Below, piece by piece: positions 52,315 to 60,496 of a stretch of DNA of 64,000 nucleotides. This DNA comes from a bacterium. GTDB lineage: Bacteria > Armatimonadota > Zipacnadia > Zipacnadales > Zipacnadaceae. Under the pieces are notes generated by a model that saw nothing but the letters and a program-made list of their open reading frames with translations, was not told the origin of the DNA and made no database searches. The stretch is taken from contig JAUVXR010000007.1 in NCBI GenBank assembly GCA_030603495.1, positions 1 to 64,000 on the forward strand, given 5' to 3'. The number at the start of each line of letters is the position of its first letter. The stretch's first letter is position 1. Both the position numbers and the translations under genes were made by a program.

Positions 52315-52637
52315 TTCTCCCCCCGGTCGGCCTGCTGCATTATCTGATACTGTCGGTCTGCCTGTTTTGCTTCGGGCTATTGGCGGTGATTACTCGTCGC
52401 CATGCGATCGGCATTCTCCTGGGCATCGAACTGATGCTCAATTCTGCCAACATCAACCTGGTCGCCTTCAGCCATTTCCTGAGTCCGCCCCATCCCGTGC
52501 TGGATGGTCAGGTCTTTGCCTTGATGGTCATCGCGCTGGCCGCCTGTGAAGCCGCGGTAGGGCTGGCGATTATTCTGCGCTTCTACCGCCAGACTACTGT
52601 GACCGATGTTGCCGATGCTAAGTTGCTCAAGTGGTAG
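52311..52637 (+). CDS. nuoK: NADH-quinone oxidoreductase subunit K
   Basis: A 108-residue, three-helix membrane subunit (Mrp-C related). It has the conserved acidic residues in GILLGIELMLNSANINLVAF (Glu) and LMVIALAACEAAVGLAIIL (Glu), both part of the proton path. Confidence 0.93.
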   Translation: MILPPVGLLHYLILSVCLFCFGLLAVITRRHAIGILLGIELMLNSANINLVAFSHFLSPPHPVLDGQVFALMVIALAACEAAVGLAIILRFYRQTTVTDVADAKLLKW

Positions 52638-52644
52638 CCGGCGT

Positions 52645-52669
52645 GGTAGGACAGGCGTCTCGCCTGTCC
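52645..52669. repeat. short palindromic repeat (family R1) between nuoK and nuoL
   Basis: GGTAGGACAGGCG-TCT-CGCCTGTCC, single copy, eight bases after the nuoK stop. It lies inside the nuo operon. Confidence 0.85.
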
Positions 52670-52715
52670 CGGACCCGGTGGACGTAACGCCCATCGCACC
52701 GAAAGACAAACTGTT

Positions 52716-54782
52716 ATGCTAGAGCTTGCCTGGATCATACCGTTGCTGTCCTTCGCGGCCTGCGCGGTGCTGCTGTTCTTCGGCAGTACCCTGCAGCGGC
52801 GTATGGGTGAAGCCGTAGGGTGGATCAGCGTGGCCGGAATCGCCGCGGGAATCCCGCTGGCAGTTGGTAGTCTGGTCGAGTTGGCGCGCGGTGCTACTCC
52901 GGTGCACTATTCCTTCCTGTGGGCTCCGCTGGGCGTACGGCTGGGCGGAGCATCGTCGAATCTGCACTTCGGCTTGGCCGTAGACGCCCTGGCCGCCGTG
53001 ATGCTGGTGATGGTTACGGTGGTAGCTAGTTGCATTGTCGTGTACTCGATCGGCTACATGCACGGTGACAAGCGCTACAGCCGCTTCTTCGCGTATATGT
53101 CGCTCTTCACGGGCTCAATGCTGCTGCTAGTGCTGGCTGACAACTTCCTGGTCCTGTACGTGGGCTGGGAGCTGGTCGGGCTGTGCTCGTACCTGCTTAT
53201 CGGCTTCTGGTTCGAACGACGCTCAGCGGCCAATGCCGCCAAGAAGGCGTTCATCACGACGCGGATAGCCGATGTCGGCTTCGCTGTCGGCATATTGATG
53301 CTCTTCTCCTACGTGCCCAGTCTGAATTTCGCGGAAGTCTTTGCCGCGGCGAGAGCAGGATTGATTCCGGTCACCATCGTCGGAGTGGCGGCGGCATTCC
53401 TGTTTATCGGGGCGATGGGGAAGAGCGCCCAGTTTCCCCTGCACACCTGGCTGCCCGACGCCATGGAGGGCCCGACTCCGGTCAGCGCGCTCATTCACGC
53501 CGCCACAATGGTCGCCGCCGGCGTCTATATGGTCGCGCGGTTGTTCCCGCTCTTCATCATTTCGTTCGGTAGCGCGGTGCTTTGGGGGGTGCCGGCACTG
53601 CTCATTGTCGGCATAATCGGCCTGATAACGGCGCTAGTGGCCGCTACGCTGGGGCTAGTGCAGAGTGACATCAAGCGTGTGCTGGCCTACTCGACGATCT
53701 CTCAGCTTGGCTACATGATGGCAGCGTTGGGCATGGGCGTCGTTGGCTTTGCCGCCGCAGTTCTCCATCTAATTGTGCATGCCTTCTTCAAGGCTCTGCT
53801 GTTTATGTGTTCGGGGAGTGTCATTCACGGGTGCAACGGCGAGCAGGATATGAGGAATATGGGTGGGTTGGCCAAGCGGATGCCGGTGACCTACTGGACG
53901 ACGTGGGCGGGAGCATTGGCGCTGGCGGGGATCTTCCCGCTGGCCGGCTTCTGGAGCAAGGATCACATGATGGCGGCGGTCTGGGACCAGTCGCTCGCCC
54001 AGCCGGTCTACTGGATATTCTTCCTGGGCCTGGAGCTGGCGGCAATAATGACTGCCGCATACATCGGCCGGATGTGCTTCTTGACATTCGCGGGCACGGC
54101 CCGCAGCGAAGCAGCAGGAGAAGCGCACGAAAGCCCGGCCGTGATGACCGTGCCGCTGGTCATTCTGGCCACATTCACAGTGCTGCTGGGGATTGTGGGA
54201 ATGCAGTTCATCGGCGGGAACCTGTTCAACAGCTTCGTCAGCACGGAGATGCCTGGCAGCATGGCCGTGGCCGGGTTGCACGGACTGGCGCATGGCGAGC
54301 ACGGGTTCAACTGGGCAGTTGCAGGCATCTCAACTCTGATGGCGCTGAGTGGCCTGCTGATTTCCGCGGTCATCTACAAGTATCGCCTGGTTGACACCGG
54401 GTTGCTCAAGCGCTATCTCGCGCCGTGGTATAGAGCGGCGCTAAATCGCTATTATATTGATGATTTTTTCCAGGCCACGGTGGTGCGCGGTACGCTGGCA
54501 CTTGCCGAGGTCACCCGCATTTGCGATAAGTACATCATTGACGGTACAGTCAACGCTGTCGGCTGGGGCACGCGGGTCGTGGTTGCTACCGTTATCCGCC
54601 TGTTCGACGATTTCGTGATAGATGGTGCCATAAATGTGGGGGCTTGGGTCACCGGCTTTGTGGGTCGGACCAGCGCTCGCGCCGTTCATAATGGCGAGGT
54701 CCAGGAATACATCGCTGGCTTCGTCGTAATCGCAGCGGGGCTCGCGGGAATGGTCTACCTGGTGGTTATGTTGGGCTGGTAA
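52716..54782 (+). CDS. nuoL: NADH-quinone oxidoreductase subunit L
   Basis: A 688-residue antiporter-like proton-pumping subunit. Motifs: YVGWELVGLCSYLLIGFWFER, AQFPLHTWLPDAMEGPTPVSALIHAATMVAAGVY, and LIVHAFFKALLFMCSGSVIH. The long C-terminal part includes the amphipathic lateral helix expected for NuoL (about residues 540-660). An ATG opens the gene 46 bases after the intra-operon repeat. Confidence 0.95.
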   Translation: MLELAWIIPLLSFAACAVLLFFGSTLQRRMGEAVGWISVAGIAAGIPLAVGSLVELARGATPVHYSFLWAPLGVRLGGASSNLHFGLAVDALAAVMLVMVTVVASCIVVYSIGYMHGDKRYSRFFAYMSLFTGSMLLLVLADNFLVLYVGWELVGLCSYLLIGFWFERRSAANAAKKAFITTRIADVGFAVGILMLFSYVPSLNFAEVFAAARAGLIPVTIVGVAAAFLFIGAMGKSAQFPLHTWLPDAMEGPTPVSALIHAATMVAAGVYMVARLFPLFIISFGSAVLWGVPALLIVGIIGLITALVAATLGLVQSDIKRVLAYSTISQLGYMMAALGMGVVGFAAAVLHLIVHAFFKALLFMCSGSVIHGCNGEQDMRNMGGLAKRMPVTYWTTWAGALALAGIFPLAGFWSKDHMMAAVWDQSLAQPVYWIFFLGLELAAIMTAAYIGRMCFLTFAGTARSEAAGEAHESPAVMTVPLVILATFTVLLGIVGMQFIGGNLFNSFVSTEMPGSMAVAGLHGLAHGEHGFNWAVAGISTLMALSGLLISAVIYKYRLVDTGLLKRYLAPWYRAALNRYYIDDFFQATVVRGTLALAEVTRICDKYIIDGTVNAVGWGTRVVVATVIRLFDDFVIDGAINVGAWVTGFVGRTSARAVHNGEVQEYIAGFVVIAAGLAGMVYLVVMLGW

Positions 54783-54840
54783 GCTTGATGATGATATGTC
54801 GCACAACTGATAGCTCTGACCAAATGTTAAAGGATGGGCT

Positions 54841-56403
54841 GTGCTGATGCCTATACTTACTTTTCTCATCTTTGTACCGCTCGTCGGGGCGATTCTGATC
54901 CTCTTCATGGATAGGGCGAGGCACGGCTACGCGATTCGGTGGACCGCTACCGTCGCTTCGGCTGTGGCTTTCGTGTTGTCCCTGGGGGTCTGGGTGCTAT
55001 TTGAGCCGGCTATCTCCGGCCTGCAACTCAAAGAGTACGCCCGGTGGATTGACGCGCTGAATATTTTCTATCATCTGGGTATTGACGGCCTGAGTCTGCC
55101 GCTGATTGTGCTGACCACACTGCTTTCCCTGCTTTCGATAATCTACTCCTGGCGCATCACCGACCGGATCAAGGAGTATATGTTCTTCTTCCTGCTGCTG
55201 GAGACGGGGATGCTCGGCGTTTTCTGCGCGCTGGACTTCTTCCTATTCTACATATTCTGGGAGATCAGCCTGGTGCCCATGTTTTTCCTCATCGGCATCT
55301 GGGGCGGCCCCAACCGCCAGTACGCAGCCATCAAGTTCTTTATATATACCTTGATCGGCAGTCTGGCGATGCTGCTGGCCATCCTGGCTCTATACTTCGC
55401 CTCGACACCCCATACTTTCGACATGATTGAGTTGGCGAGGCAGCACCCGATGGCCGGTGCCGGCCTCCCCGCAGTGCTAGTTTTCTGGGGCTTGTTCCTG
55501 GGCTTCGCCATCAAGGTGCCGCTATTCCCGTTTCATACGTGGTTGCCTGATGCGCACGTCGAGGCCCCTACCGCCGGCAGTGTCATCCTGGCGGGCGTAC
55601 TGCTGAAGATGGGTACCTACGGCTTCATCCGCGTGAGCCTGCCCATTCTGCCCGAGGCCAGTCGTCAGTTTGCGTTATGGATCGCGATCCTGGCGCTGAT
55701 AAGCATCATCTACGGGGCGCTCTGCGCGATGGCGCAGAAGGACCTCAAGCGAATGATCGCCTACTCCAGCGTCAACCATATGGGCTACGTAATGCTGGGT
55801 ATCGCGGTATCGGTGGCGGCTGTGGGGCCCGGGGCGATCAGTGAGGCGGTTCACCACAGCCGTATCACCGCGCTCAACGGCGCGGTGCTTCAGATGGTGG
55901 CCCACGGGATCATCACCGGCGCGCTCTTCTTCCTGGTCGGTGTTATCTACGAGCGCACGCACCTACGCGACATTGATGCCTTTGGTGGACTGGCCCAGCG
56001 GATGCCGATATATGCCGGGCTGATGATGATGGCCTCGTTCGCCTCGCTGGGGCTGCCAGGATTGGCCGGATTCGTCGCCGAGTTCCTGGTCTTCCTGGGG
56101 GCATTCGGCATCTACAAGCTGATTACCGGGTTGGCCTTGCTCGGTGTAGCCGTAACCGCAGCATACTTCCTGTGGATGATCCAGCGCATCTTCCTGGGTG
56201 AGCTGCGGGAGCGCTGGCAGAATCTCCGCGATATGGATACCGGCGAACTGATCGCCGTTGTGCCCCTGGCCGCGCTGATGTTGGCAATTGGTCTCTATCC
56301 GTCGCCGATTCTGGCTATCATTGGTAGCGCCAGCACGGTACTGATAAACAACCTGGAGCAGTTCTATCAGATGACCGATGTGATCACCTTCTTCGGCGGA
56401 TAG
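54841..56403 (+). CDS. nuoM: NADH-quinone oxidoreductase subunit M
   Basis: A 520-residue antiporter-like subunit. The GTG at 54841 is chosen because AAAGGA lies six bases upstream; the in-frame ATG at 54847 is possible. Motifs: ILFMD, YIFWEISLVPMFFLIGIWGG, KVPLFPFHTWLPDAHVEAPTAGSVILAGVLLKMG, and MIAYSSVNHMGYVMLG. The stop is followed at once by repeats. Confidence 0.94.
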   Translation: MLMPILTFLIFVPLVGAILILFMDRARHGYAIRWTATVASAVAFVLSLGVWVLFEPAISGLQLKEYARWIDALNIFYHLGIDGLSLPLIVLTTLLSLLSIIYSWRITDRIKEYMFFFLLLETGMLGVFCALDFFLFYIFWEISLVPMFFLIGIWGGPNRQYAAIKFFIYTLIGSLAMLLAILALYFASTPHTFDMIELARQHPMAGAGLPAVLVFWGLFLGFAIKVPLFPFHTWLPDAHVEAPTAGSVILAGVLLKMGTYGFIRVSLPILPEASRQFALWIAILALISIIYGALCAMAQKDLKRMIAYSSVNHMGYVMLGIAVSVAAVGPGAISEAVHHSRITALNGAVLQMVAHGIITGALFFLVGVIYERTHLRDIDAFGGLAQRMPIYAGLMMMASFASLGLPGLAGFVAEFLVFLGAFGIYKLITGLALLGVAVTAAYFLWMIQRIFLGELRERWQNLRDMDTGELIAVVPLAALMLAIGLYPSPILAIIGSASTVLINNLEQFYQMTDVITFFGG

Positions 56404-56412
56404 GTAGGAGAC

Positions 56413-56508
56413 GGTACGACGGGCGTCCCGCCCGTCGCTTCCCGCCTTCGCGAGCCGTAGCCTGCTAGGGCAGGCGAGGGCTGGGACAGGCGAGACGCCT
56501 GTCCTACC
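56413..56508. repeat. composite R1 repeats between nuoM and nuoN
   Basis: A variant palindrome with GACGGGCG/CGCCCGTC arms (56413-56437; both arms carry the compensating A-to-G and T-to-C change) and a standard inverted copy (about 56483-56508) flank a 45-bp spacer that contains a further partial head (GGGCAGGCGAGGG). The paired change in both arms suggests that the hairpin is kept by selection or by its mechanism of spread. Confidence 0.85.
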
Positions 56509-56532
56509 GGAGATTGATGGCAGGAAACAGTT

Positions 56533-58050
56533 ATGCCTTATAGTAACCTGAGCGTATTTGCGCCTGAACTGAGCTTGTGTGGCCTGGCGATATTGGTGCT
56601 TGTGGCCGATCTGATCGTGCCGCGTGCGTGGCGGCGATTGCCTGCCGGGCTGGCGGCAGTGGGTCTGGTGGTACCGCTGTATTTCGTGGCCCGGCTCTGG
56701 CAGAAGGCGCCTCAGTCGGAGTTCATGGGTGCTTATGCGATTGACGGCTTGTCTGGCGCTTTCAAGATATTGCTGCTGGTGACCGGCTTCCTCGTTATCC
56801 TATTATCATTTGACTACCTGCGCAAGCTGCAGCGCGGTTACGGGGAGTACTTTGCCCTGCTGCTGTTCTCATTGACGGGTATGATGCTGCTTACCGGCGC
56901 GGCGGACCTAATTGTCATCTACCTGGCCTTTGAGATGATTAGCCTATCCTGCTACGTGCTAACCGGCTACATGAAGCGGGATCCCCGGTCCAACGAGGCA
57001 GCGCTGAAGTACTTCCTATACGGCGCTGCTGCCTCGGGTGTGATGCTCTACGGTATTTCGCTGCTGTATGGCCTGGGCGGCTCAACGCGTATTATAGACA
57101 TTGCCGCTCGATTCATGGCCTCTGGGCCGGCCGCGGCTGTCGCTGTGCAGCCAGCCTTCTTGCAGAGCGCGCTGGTCCAGGCGGGCGTGCCTGAGCTATA
57201 CGTGATGCGGCTGGCCGGGCTGATGATGCCGCTGGCGGTGGTGCTGGTCACGGTGGGATTGGGCTTTAAGATCGCGATGGTGCCGTTCCACGCGTGGGCG
57301 CCGGATGCGTACGAGGGTGCGCCCACACCCATCACCGCGTTCTTGTCGGTGGCGCCTAAAGTTGCCGGCTTTGCGCTGATTCTCCGCCTGCTGCTGGTGT
57401 GGTATCCGGAGCTGATGGGGCATTGGCCAGCGCTGCTGGCTTCGCTGGCGACGATTACCATGTTCGGCGGCAATCTGTGGGCGATCCGGCAGACCAACAT
57501 CAAGCGAATGTTAGCGTACTCGTCAATTGCCCATGCTGGCTACCTGCTCATTGGTGTGGTAGTGGCGGCCACGAATTCGATGGGTCTGCACGGAATTATC
57601 GTTTATCTTGTAGCCTACCTGTTTATGAACCTGGGCGCTTTTGCGATCGTTCTCCTGGTAGCGCGCAATATGGATGGCGAGGAAATCTCTGATTTCTCCG
57701 GACTGTACCACACGGCACCAGCGCTGGCAGCGGTGATGATCATCTTCCTGCTGTCGCTCACCGGGATTCCGCCCACCGCTGGCTTCCTGGGCAAGCTGTT
57801 CATTTTCGGGGCGGCTATTGGCAGCGGAGAGTGGGCGTGGCTGGCGGTAGTGGGTATCATAAACAGTGCGATCTCGCTCTATTACTATATGAACGTCGCC
57901 CGGGTGATGTACTTCGGTAAACCCGGCGAGCAGGTACTGACGGTGTGCCCGGCGGGTGTGGTGGTGGTGGCGGTGGTCTGTCTGCTGGGGACGCTGGGTC
58001 TCGGCTTGTTCCCCGGGCTCATCATCAAGCTCATCCAGCAATGCGTGTAG
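56533..58050 (+). CDS. nuoN: NADH-quinone oxidoreductase subunit N
   Basis: A 505-residue antiporter-like subunit, the last of the complex I genes. Motifs: FEMISLSCYVLTGYMKRD, KIAMVPFHAWAPDAYEGAPTPITAFLSVAPKVAGFA, and KRMLAYSSIAHAGYLLIG. With this gene the cluster is A-B-C-D-H-I-J-K-L-M-N, with no E, F or G. Confidence 0.94.
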   Translation: MPYSNLSVFAPELSLCGLAILVLVADLIVPRAWRRLPAGLAAVGLVVPLYFVARLWQKAPQSEFMGAYAIDGLSGAFKILLLVTGFLVILLSFDYLRKLQRGYGEYFALLLFSLTGMMLLTGAADLIVIYLAFEMISLSCYVLTGYMKRDPRSNEAALKYFLYGAAASGVMLYGISLLYGLGGSTRIIDIAARFMASGPAAAVAVQPAFLQSALVQAGVPELYVMRLAGLMMPLAVVLVTVGLGFKIAMVPFHAWAPDAYEGAPTPITAFLSVAPKVAGFALILRLLLVWYPELMGHWPALLASLATITMFGGNLWAIRQTNIKRMLAYSSIAHAGYLLIGVVVAATNSMGLHGIIVYLVAYLFMNLGAFAIVLLVARNMDGEEISDFSGLYHTAPALAAVMIIFLLSLTGIPPTAGFLGKLFIFGAAIGSGEWAWLAVVGIINSAISLYYYMNVARVMYFGKPGEQVLTVCPAGVVVVAVVCLLGTLGLGLFPGLIIKLIQQCV

Positions 58051-58075
58051 CAGAGCGTGACGCTGCGAACATTCT

Positions 58076-59092
58076 ATGACTAACCAAAGCGCGCCAACAG
58101 AGAGGGTCTGTCCGGCAGCGGAGAGTCCGTGGCAGGAGTTGTTCGTGCCTGTAGAGCAACAGCTTGCTCAGGCCGAGCGGGTGCTGGCGGAGATGGTGGA
58201 GAGTCGCTCGCCCGCGGCCCGAGATGTGATCAATTCCACCATCGGCTCCGGCGGCAAGCGGCTGCGGCCAGCGCTGGTGCTGCTGTGTGCGGACGCGTGC
58301 GGGGAGTGCGCTGAGCAGGCGGTGCACCTGGCGGCGACGGTGGAGCTGTTGCACTCCGGCTCGCTGCTCCATGACGATGTCTTTGACAGCTCCCCAACCC
58401 AGCGGGGCAACGAGTCGGCGGGGCGCAGATGGGGGACCCCGGCGGCAGTTCTGGTGGGCGACTTCATGGCTGCCGCGGTCTACCAACACCTGTCGGTTCA
58501 CGGTGACAATGGCGCAATGGGGATTTTAGCTGAGACGGTAATTGAGATGTGCCAGGCAGAACTGCTCAACCCGGAGTGGGGCAGCGAGATTGATGAAGCC
58601 ACCTATCTGGAGACCATCTCTGGGAAGACTGCCGCACTATTCTCGGCAAGCTGCCGCCTGGGTGCTGTGGCCGCTGGTGCATCGGCCGACGTTCAGTCTG
58701 CGCTGACCGCGTACGGGCAGAATCTGGGCATGGCCTTCCAGATTACCGATGATTTGCTCGATCTGTACGGCGACCCCGAGAAGTTGGGGAAGTCGGTCGG
58801 CCAGGACCAGGCCCGGGGCCTGCTGACTCTAGCGGTCATTCGTGGGTTGGAAGTTGATGATAGCGGGGAGATCGCCGGAATGACGGCTAGCCTCGCGGAT
58901 GGCACGGGGGATGGGCGGGTGGCAGCTCGGCTGGCCGAGCGGGTCGCGGAGGTAGGGGGGCGTCGCTACGCCGCCGACCGTGCCCGGGCCTTTGCAGCAG
59001 CAGCGACGCAGTACCTGGAAAGCCTGGCCGCTTCGCCCAGCAAGGACTCGCTCCTGGCGATGCCTGAGCAGATCCTGGGCCGCATTATGTAG
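58076..59092 (+). CDS. polyprenyl diphosphate synthase (octaprenyl/heptaprenyl type)
   Basis: A 338-residue trans-prenyltransferase that elongates isoprenoid chains. It has the first Asp-rich motif in SLLHDDVFD, the second in QITDDLLDLYGD, and the GSGGKRLRPALVLL start region. The two residues after the first Asp pair (VF) resemble long-chain quinone-tail synthases. Placement 25 bases after nuoN suggests that it makes the side chain of the quinone reduced by complex I (inference). Confidence 0.9.
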   Translation: MTNQSAPTERVCPAAESPWQELFVPVEQQLAQAERVLAEMVESRSPAARDVINSTIGSGGKRLRPALVLLCADACGECAEQAVHLAATVELLHSGSLLHDDVFDSSPTQRGNESAGRRWGTPAAVLVGDFMAAAVYQHLSVHGDNGAMGILAETVIEMCQAELLNPEWGSEIDEATYLETISGKTAALFSASCRLGAVAAGASADVQSALTAYGQNLGMAFQITDDLLDLYGDPEKLGKSVGQDQARGLLTLAVIRGLEVDDSGEIAGMTASLADGTGDGRVAARLAERVAEVGGRRYAADRARAFAAAATQYLESLAASPSKDSLLAMPEQILGRIM

Positions 59093-59101
59093 GCAGCCTG
59101 T

Positions 59102-59118
59102 GGAGTTAGCGCAACTCC
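59102..59118 (+). terminator. short hairpin after the polyprenyl synthase gene
   Basis: GGAGTT-AGCGC-AACTCC, ten bases after the stop. Six base pairs and no T-run, so a weak candidate for the 3' end of the nuo transcript. The rest of the 245-bp gap to metV shows no recognisable gene. Confidence 0.35.
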
Positions 59119-59337
59119 GGTCGCGAGCGGTGCCTGTCGGTGTATTGTCGAAGAAAACCTGGCAGCAAGAGAAGGTTGCCTCGCCAGCAAAACAGAATAC
59201 GAATCCGAGGGAGGGGCTGGCGCGACCGGTCTGGTGCAGGGCAGGAGAGCGGATGATTGCTCCTGTGGGCCATGCATTTCCGCTGGAGTCGTTTGCAGAG
59301 ATCGTCTATTCCGTGGATGGAGGTTATCGCCACTACC

Positions 59338-60006
59338 ATGATCATCAGCGAAAGCAAGCCTCTTGAAGAAGTACTGGAAATGCTGGCGGGGTACGATAGC
59401 GTGTTTGTCGTCGGTTGCGGGGAATGTGCTACCGAGTGTCAGACCGGAGGCGAGTACGAGGTCAACGAGATTGGCAAAATGCTTACTGAGGCGGGCAAGA
59501 CCGTCACTGGGAGCCTGGTACCGGATGTCACGTGCCAGGTTCTCGACACTGGCCGTCTACTGCGTAAGAGCAAAGAAGCCGTCAGTCGCGCCGATGTTAT
59601 CCTTGTGATAGCGTGTGGTGGGGGCGCCCAAGCTGTGGCGGCATCCGTGGACAAACCCGTTGTCTCCGGTGTGGACACTTTATTCTTGGGTGACACCGTT
59701 CGCCACGGCCAGTTCTACGAGTGGTGTTCCGCCTGCGGTAGTTGCGTTCTTCACGAGTACGGCGGAATCTGTCCGGTCACGCGTTGTCCTAAGGGCCAGG
59801 TTCACGGACCGTGCGGTGGCACCACTGACGAGGGCAAGTGCGAGGTCAACTCGGAGAATGACTGTGTTTGGGTGCTTATCTGGGAGCGTCTGGATGAGAT
59901 CGGCGCCAACAAGGATGCGGTTGCCTCTGCTGCGCACGAACCCCGGGATTATAGTGTCCACCAACGGCCAGCCTCCCGCATCTTCGAGCCGCGGCGAACC
60001 AAGTAG
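59338..60006 (+). CDS. metV: MetV-like methylenetetrahydrofolate reductase C-terminal-domain protein
   Basis: A 222-residue iron-sulfur/zinc protein found beside MetF in acetogens. Visible are VFVVGCGECATECQTGGEYE (Cys27, Cys30, Cys34), VIACGGGAQAVAA, WCSACGSCVLHEYGGICPVTRCPKGQVHGPCGG, and a final GKCEV. In acetogens MetV forms a complex with MetF that reduces methylene-THF to methyl-THF. MetF itself is not in this window. The ATG at 59338 is favoured; ATG 59317 is possible. It lies 490 bp upstream of cooS on the same strand. Confidence 0.85.
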   Translation: MIISESKPLEEVLEMLAGYDSVFVVGCGECATECQTGGEYEVNEIGKMLTEAGKTVTGSLVPDVTCQVLDTGRLLRKSKEAVSRADVILVIACGGGAQAVAASVDKPVVSGVDTLFLGDTVRHGQFYEWCSACGSCVLHEYGGICPVTRCPKGQVHGPCGGTTDEGKCEVNSENDCVWVLIWERLDEIGANKDAVASAAHEPRDYSVHQRPASRIFEPRRTK

Positions 60007-60066
60007 CGATCGCATAGCCACCCTGGCCAGGCTGGCGCAAGGCTCCCATTGAGCACAATTTGTTGC

Positions 60067-60095
60067 TTGACAGAGGCCCGAGTTCAACATATAAT
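60067..60095 (+). promoter_or_regulatory. perfect-consensus sigma70 promoter upstream of cooS
   Basis: TTGACA (60067-60072), exactly 17 bp, TATAAT (60090-60095). All twelve consensus positions match with optimal spacing, the best promoter in the window. The start of transcription is expected near 60102, nearly 400 bp before the cooS start codon. Confidence 0.8.
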
Positions 60096-60100
60096 GTGCT

Positions 60101-60254
60101 AGCAGCCTTGCTATATGATTGACTCGGTCTACCAAGGACGACGTGGAGCGCTGTGTGGCTCTGATTCTGTACGGATAATGCCATAATATATGTAGCCTGG
60201 CTGGATTGTGTGGCTCAGATAGCAGCTTGGGAGCAATCTCGCTCCCCCTTTTTT
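60101..60254 (+). ncRNA. candidate structured leader RNA or small RNA (about 150 nt)
   Basis: Bounded by the perfect promoter and an intrinsic terminator. The ends can pair (TGCTAT 60109-60114 with ATAGCA 60219-60224), then 13 unpaired bases on each side, then TCTACCAAGG (60128-60137) with CCTGGCTGGA (60196-60205), eight of ten pairs including one G-U. A stem, symmetric bubble and inner stem recall 6S RNA, though I see no decisive conserved 6S bases. TGTGTGGCTC-T/A-GAT occurs twice (60152 and 60207). GCTC at 60213-60216 could also pair with GAGC of the terminator, which would allow attenuation. I cannot assign it to a known riboswitch class. Confidence 0.5.
60229..60254 (+). terminator. intrinsic terminator in the cooS upstream region
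   Basis: GGGAGC-AATCTC-GCTCCC followed by CC and six T. It is a textbook terminator about 130 nt after the promoter and about 240 nt before cooS. It either ends a small RNA or conditionally stops transcription into cooS. Confidence 0.8.
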
Positions 60255-60333
60255 GTCTGCGGGTTTACGACAGAGCGATGCTGTCTGCCTGACGCTACGC
60301 GATGACCGGCAGCCACAGGAAGAGCCCAATGCT

Positions 60334-60459
60334 ATGCAGCTACGTGAACGTGTCCACGAGATAGTGAAGAACAATCAGGGCGGAGGGCTCGTCATAACAA
60401 GGAGACTGCTAACGATGGTGTGCCTTGCACGTGGGTGCCATCACTGTTCGGCGCTATAA
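60334..60459 (+). CDS. possible small protein or leader peptide of 41 residues
   Basis: The ATG at 60334, with AGGAAGAG about ten bases upstream, opens a frame reading MQLRERVHEIVKNNQGGG and ending MVCLARGCHHCSAL. The end holds Cys30, Cys35 and Cys38, a metal-site-like pattern. It stops 37 bases before the chosen cooS start. No family is recognised and chance cannot be excluded. Confidence 0.25.
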   Translation: MQLRERVHEIVKNNQGGGLVITRRLLTMVCLARGCHHCSAL

Positions 60460-60496
60460 CCACCCTCGCATGACCAATAAGAAGGATTATGATACG

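Noticed and set aside
2697..56508. CRISPR array made of the palindromic repeats
   Set aside because: The copies are kilobases apart, in intergenic gaps and in both orientations, without spacers of constant length or cas genes.
60101..60254. Cobalamin, SAM or THF riboswitch before cooS
   Set aside because: None of the conserved boxes of these classes is visible, so I left the RNA unassigned.
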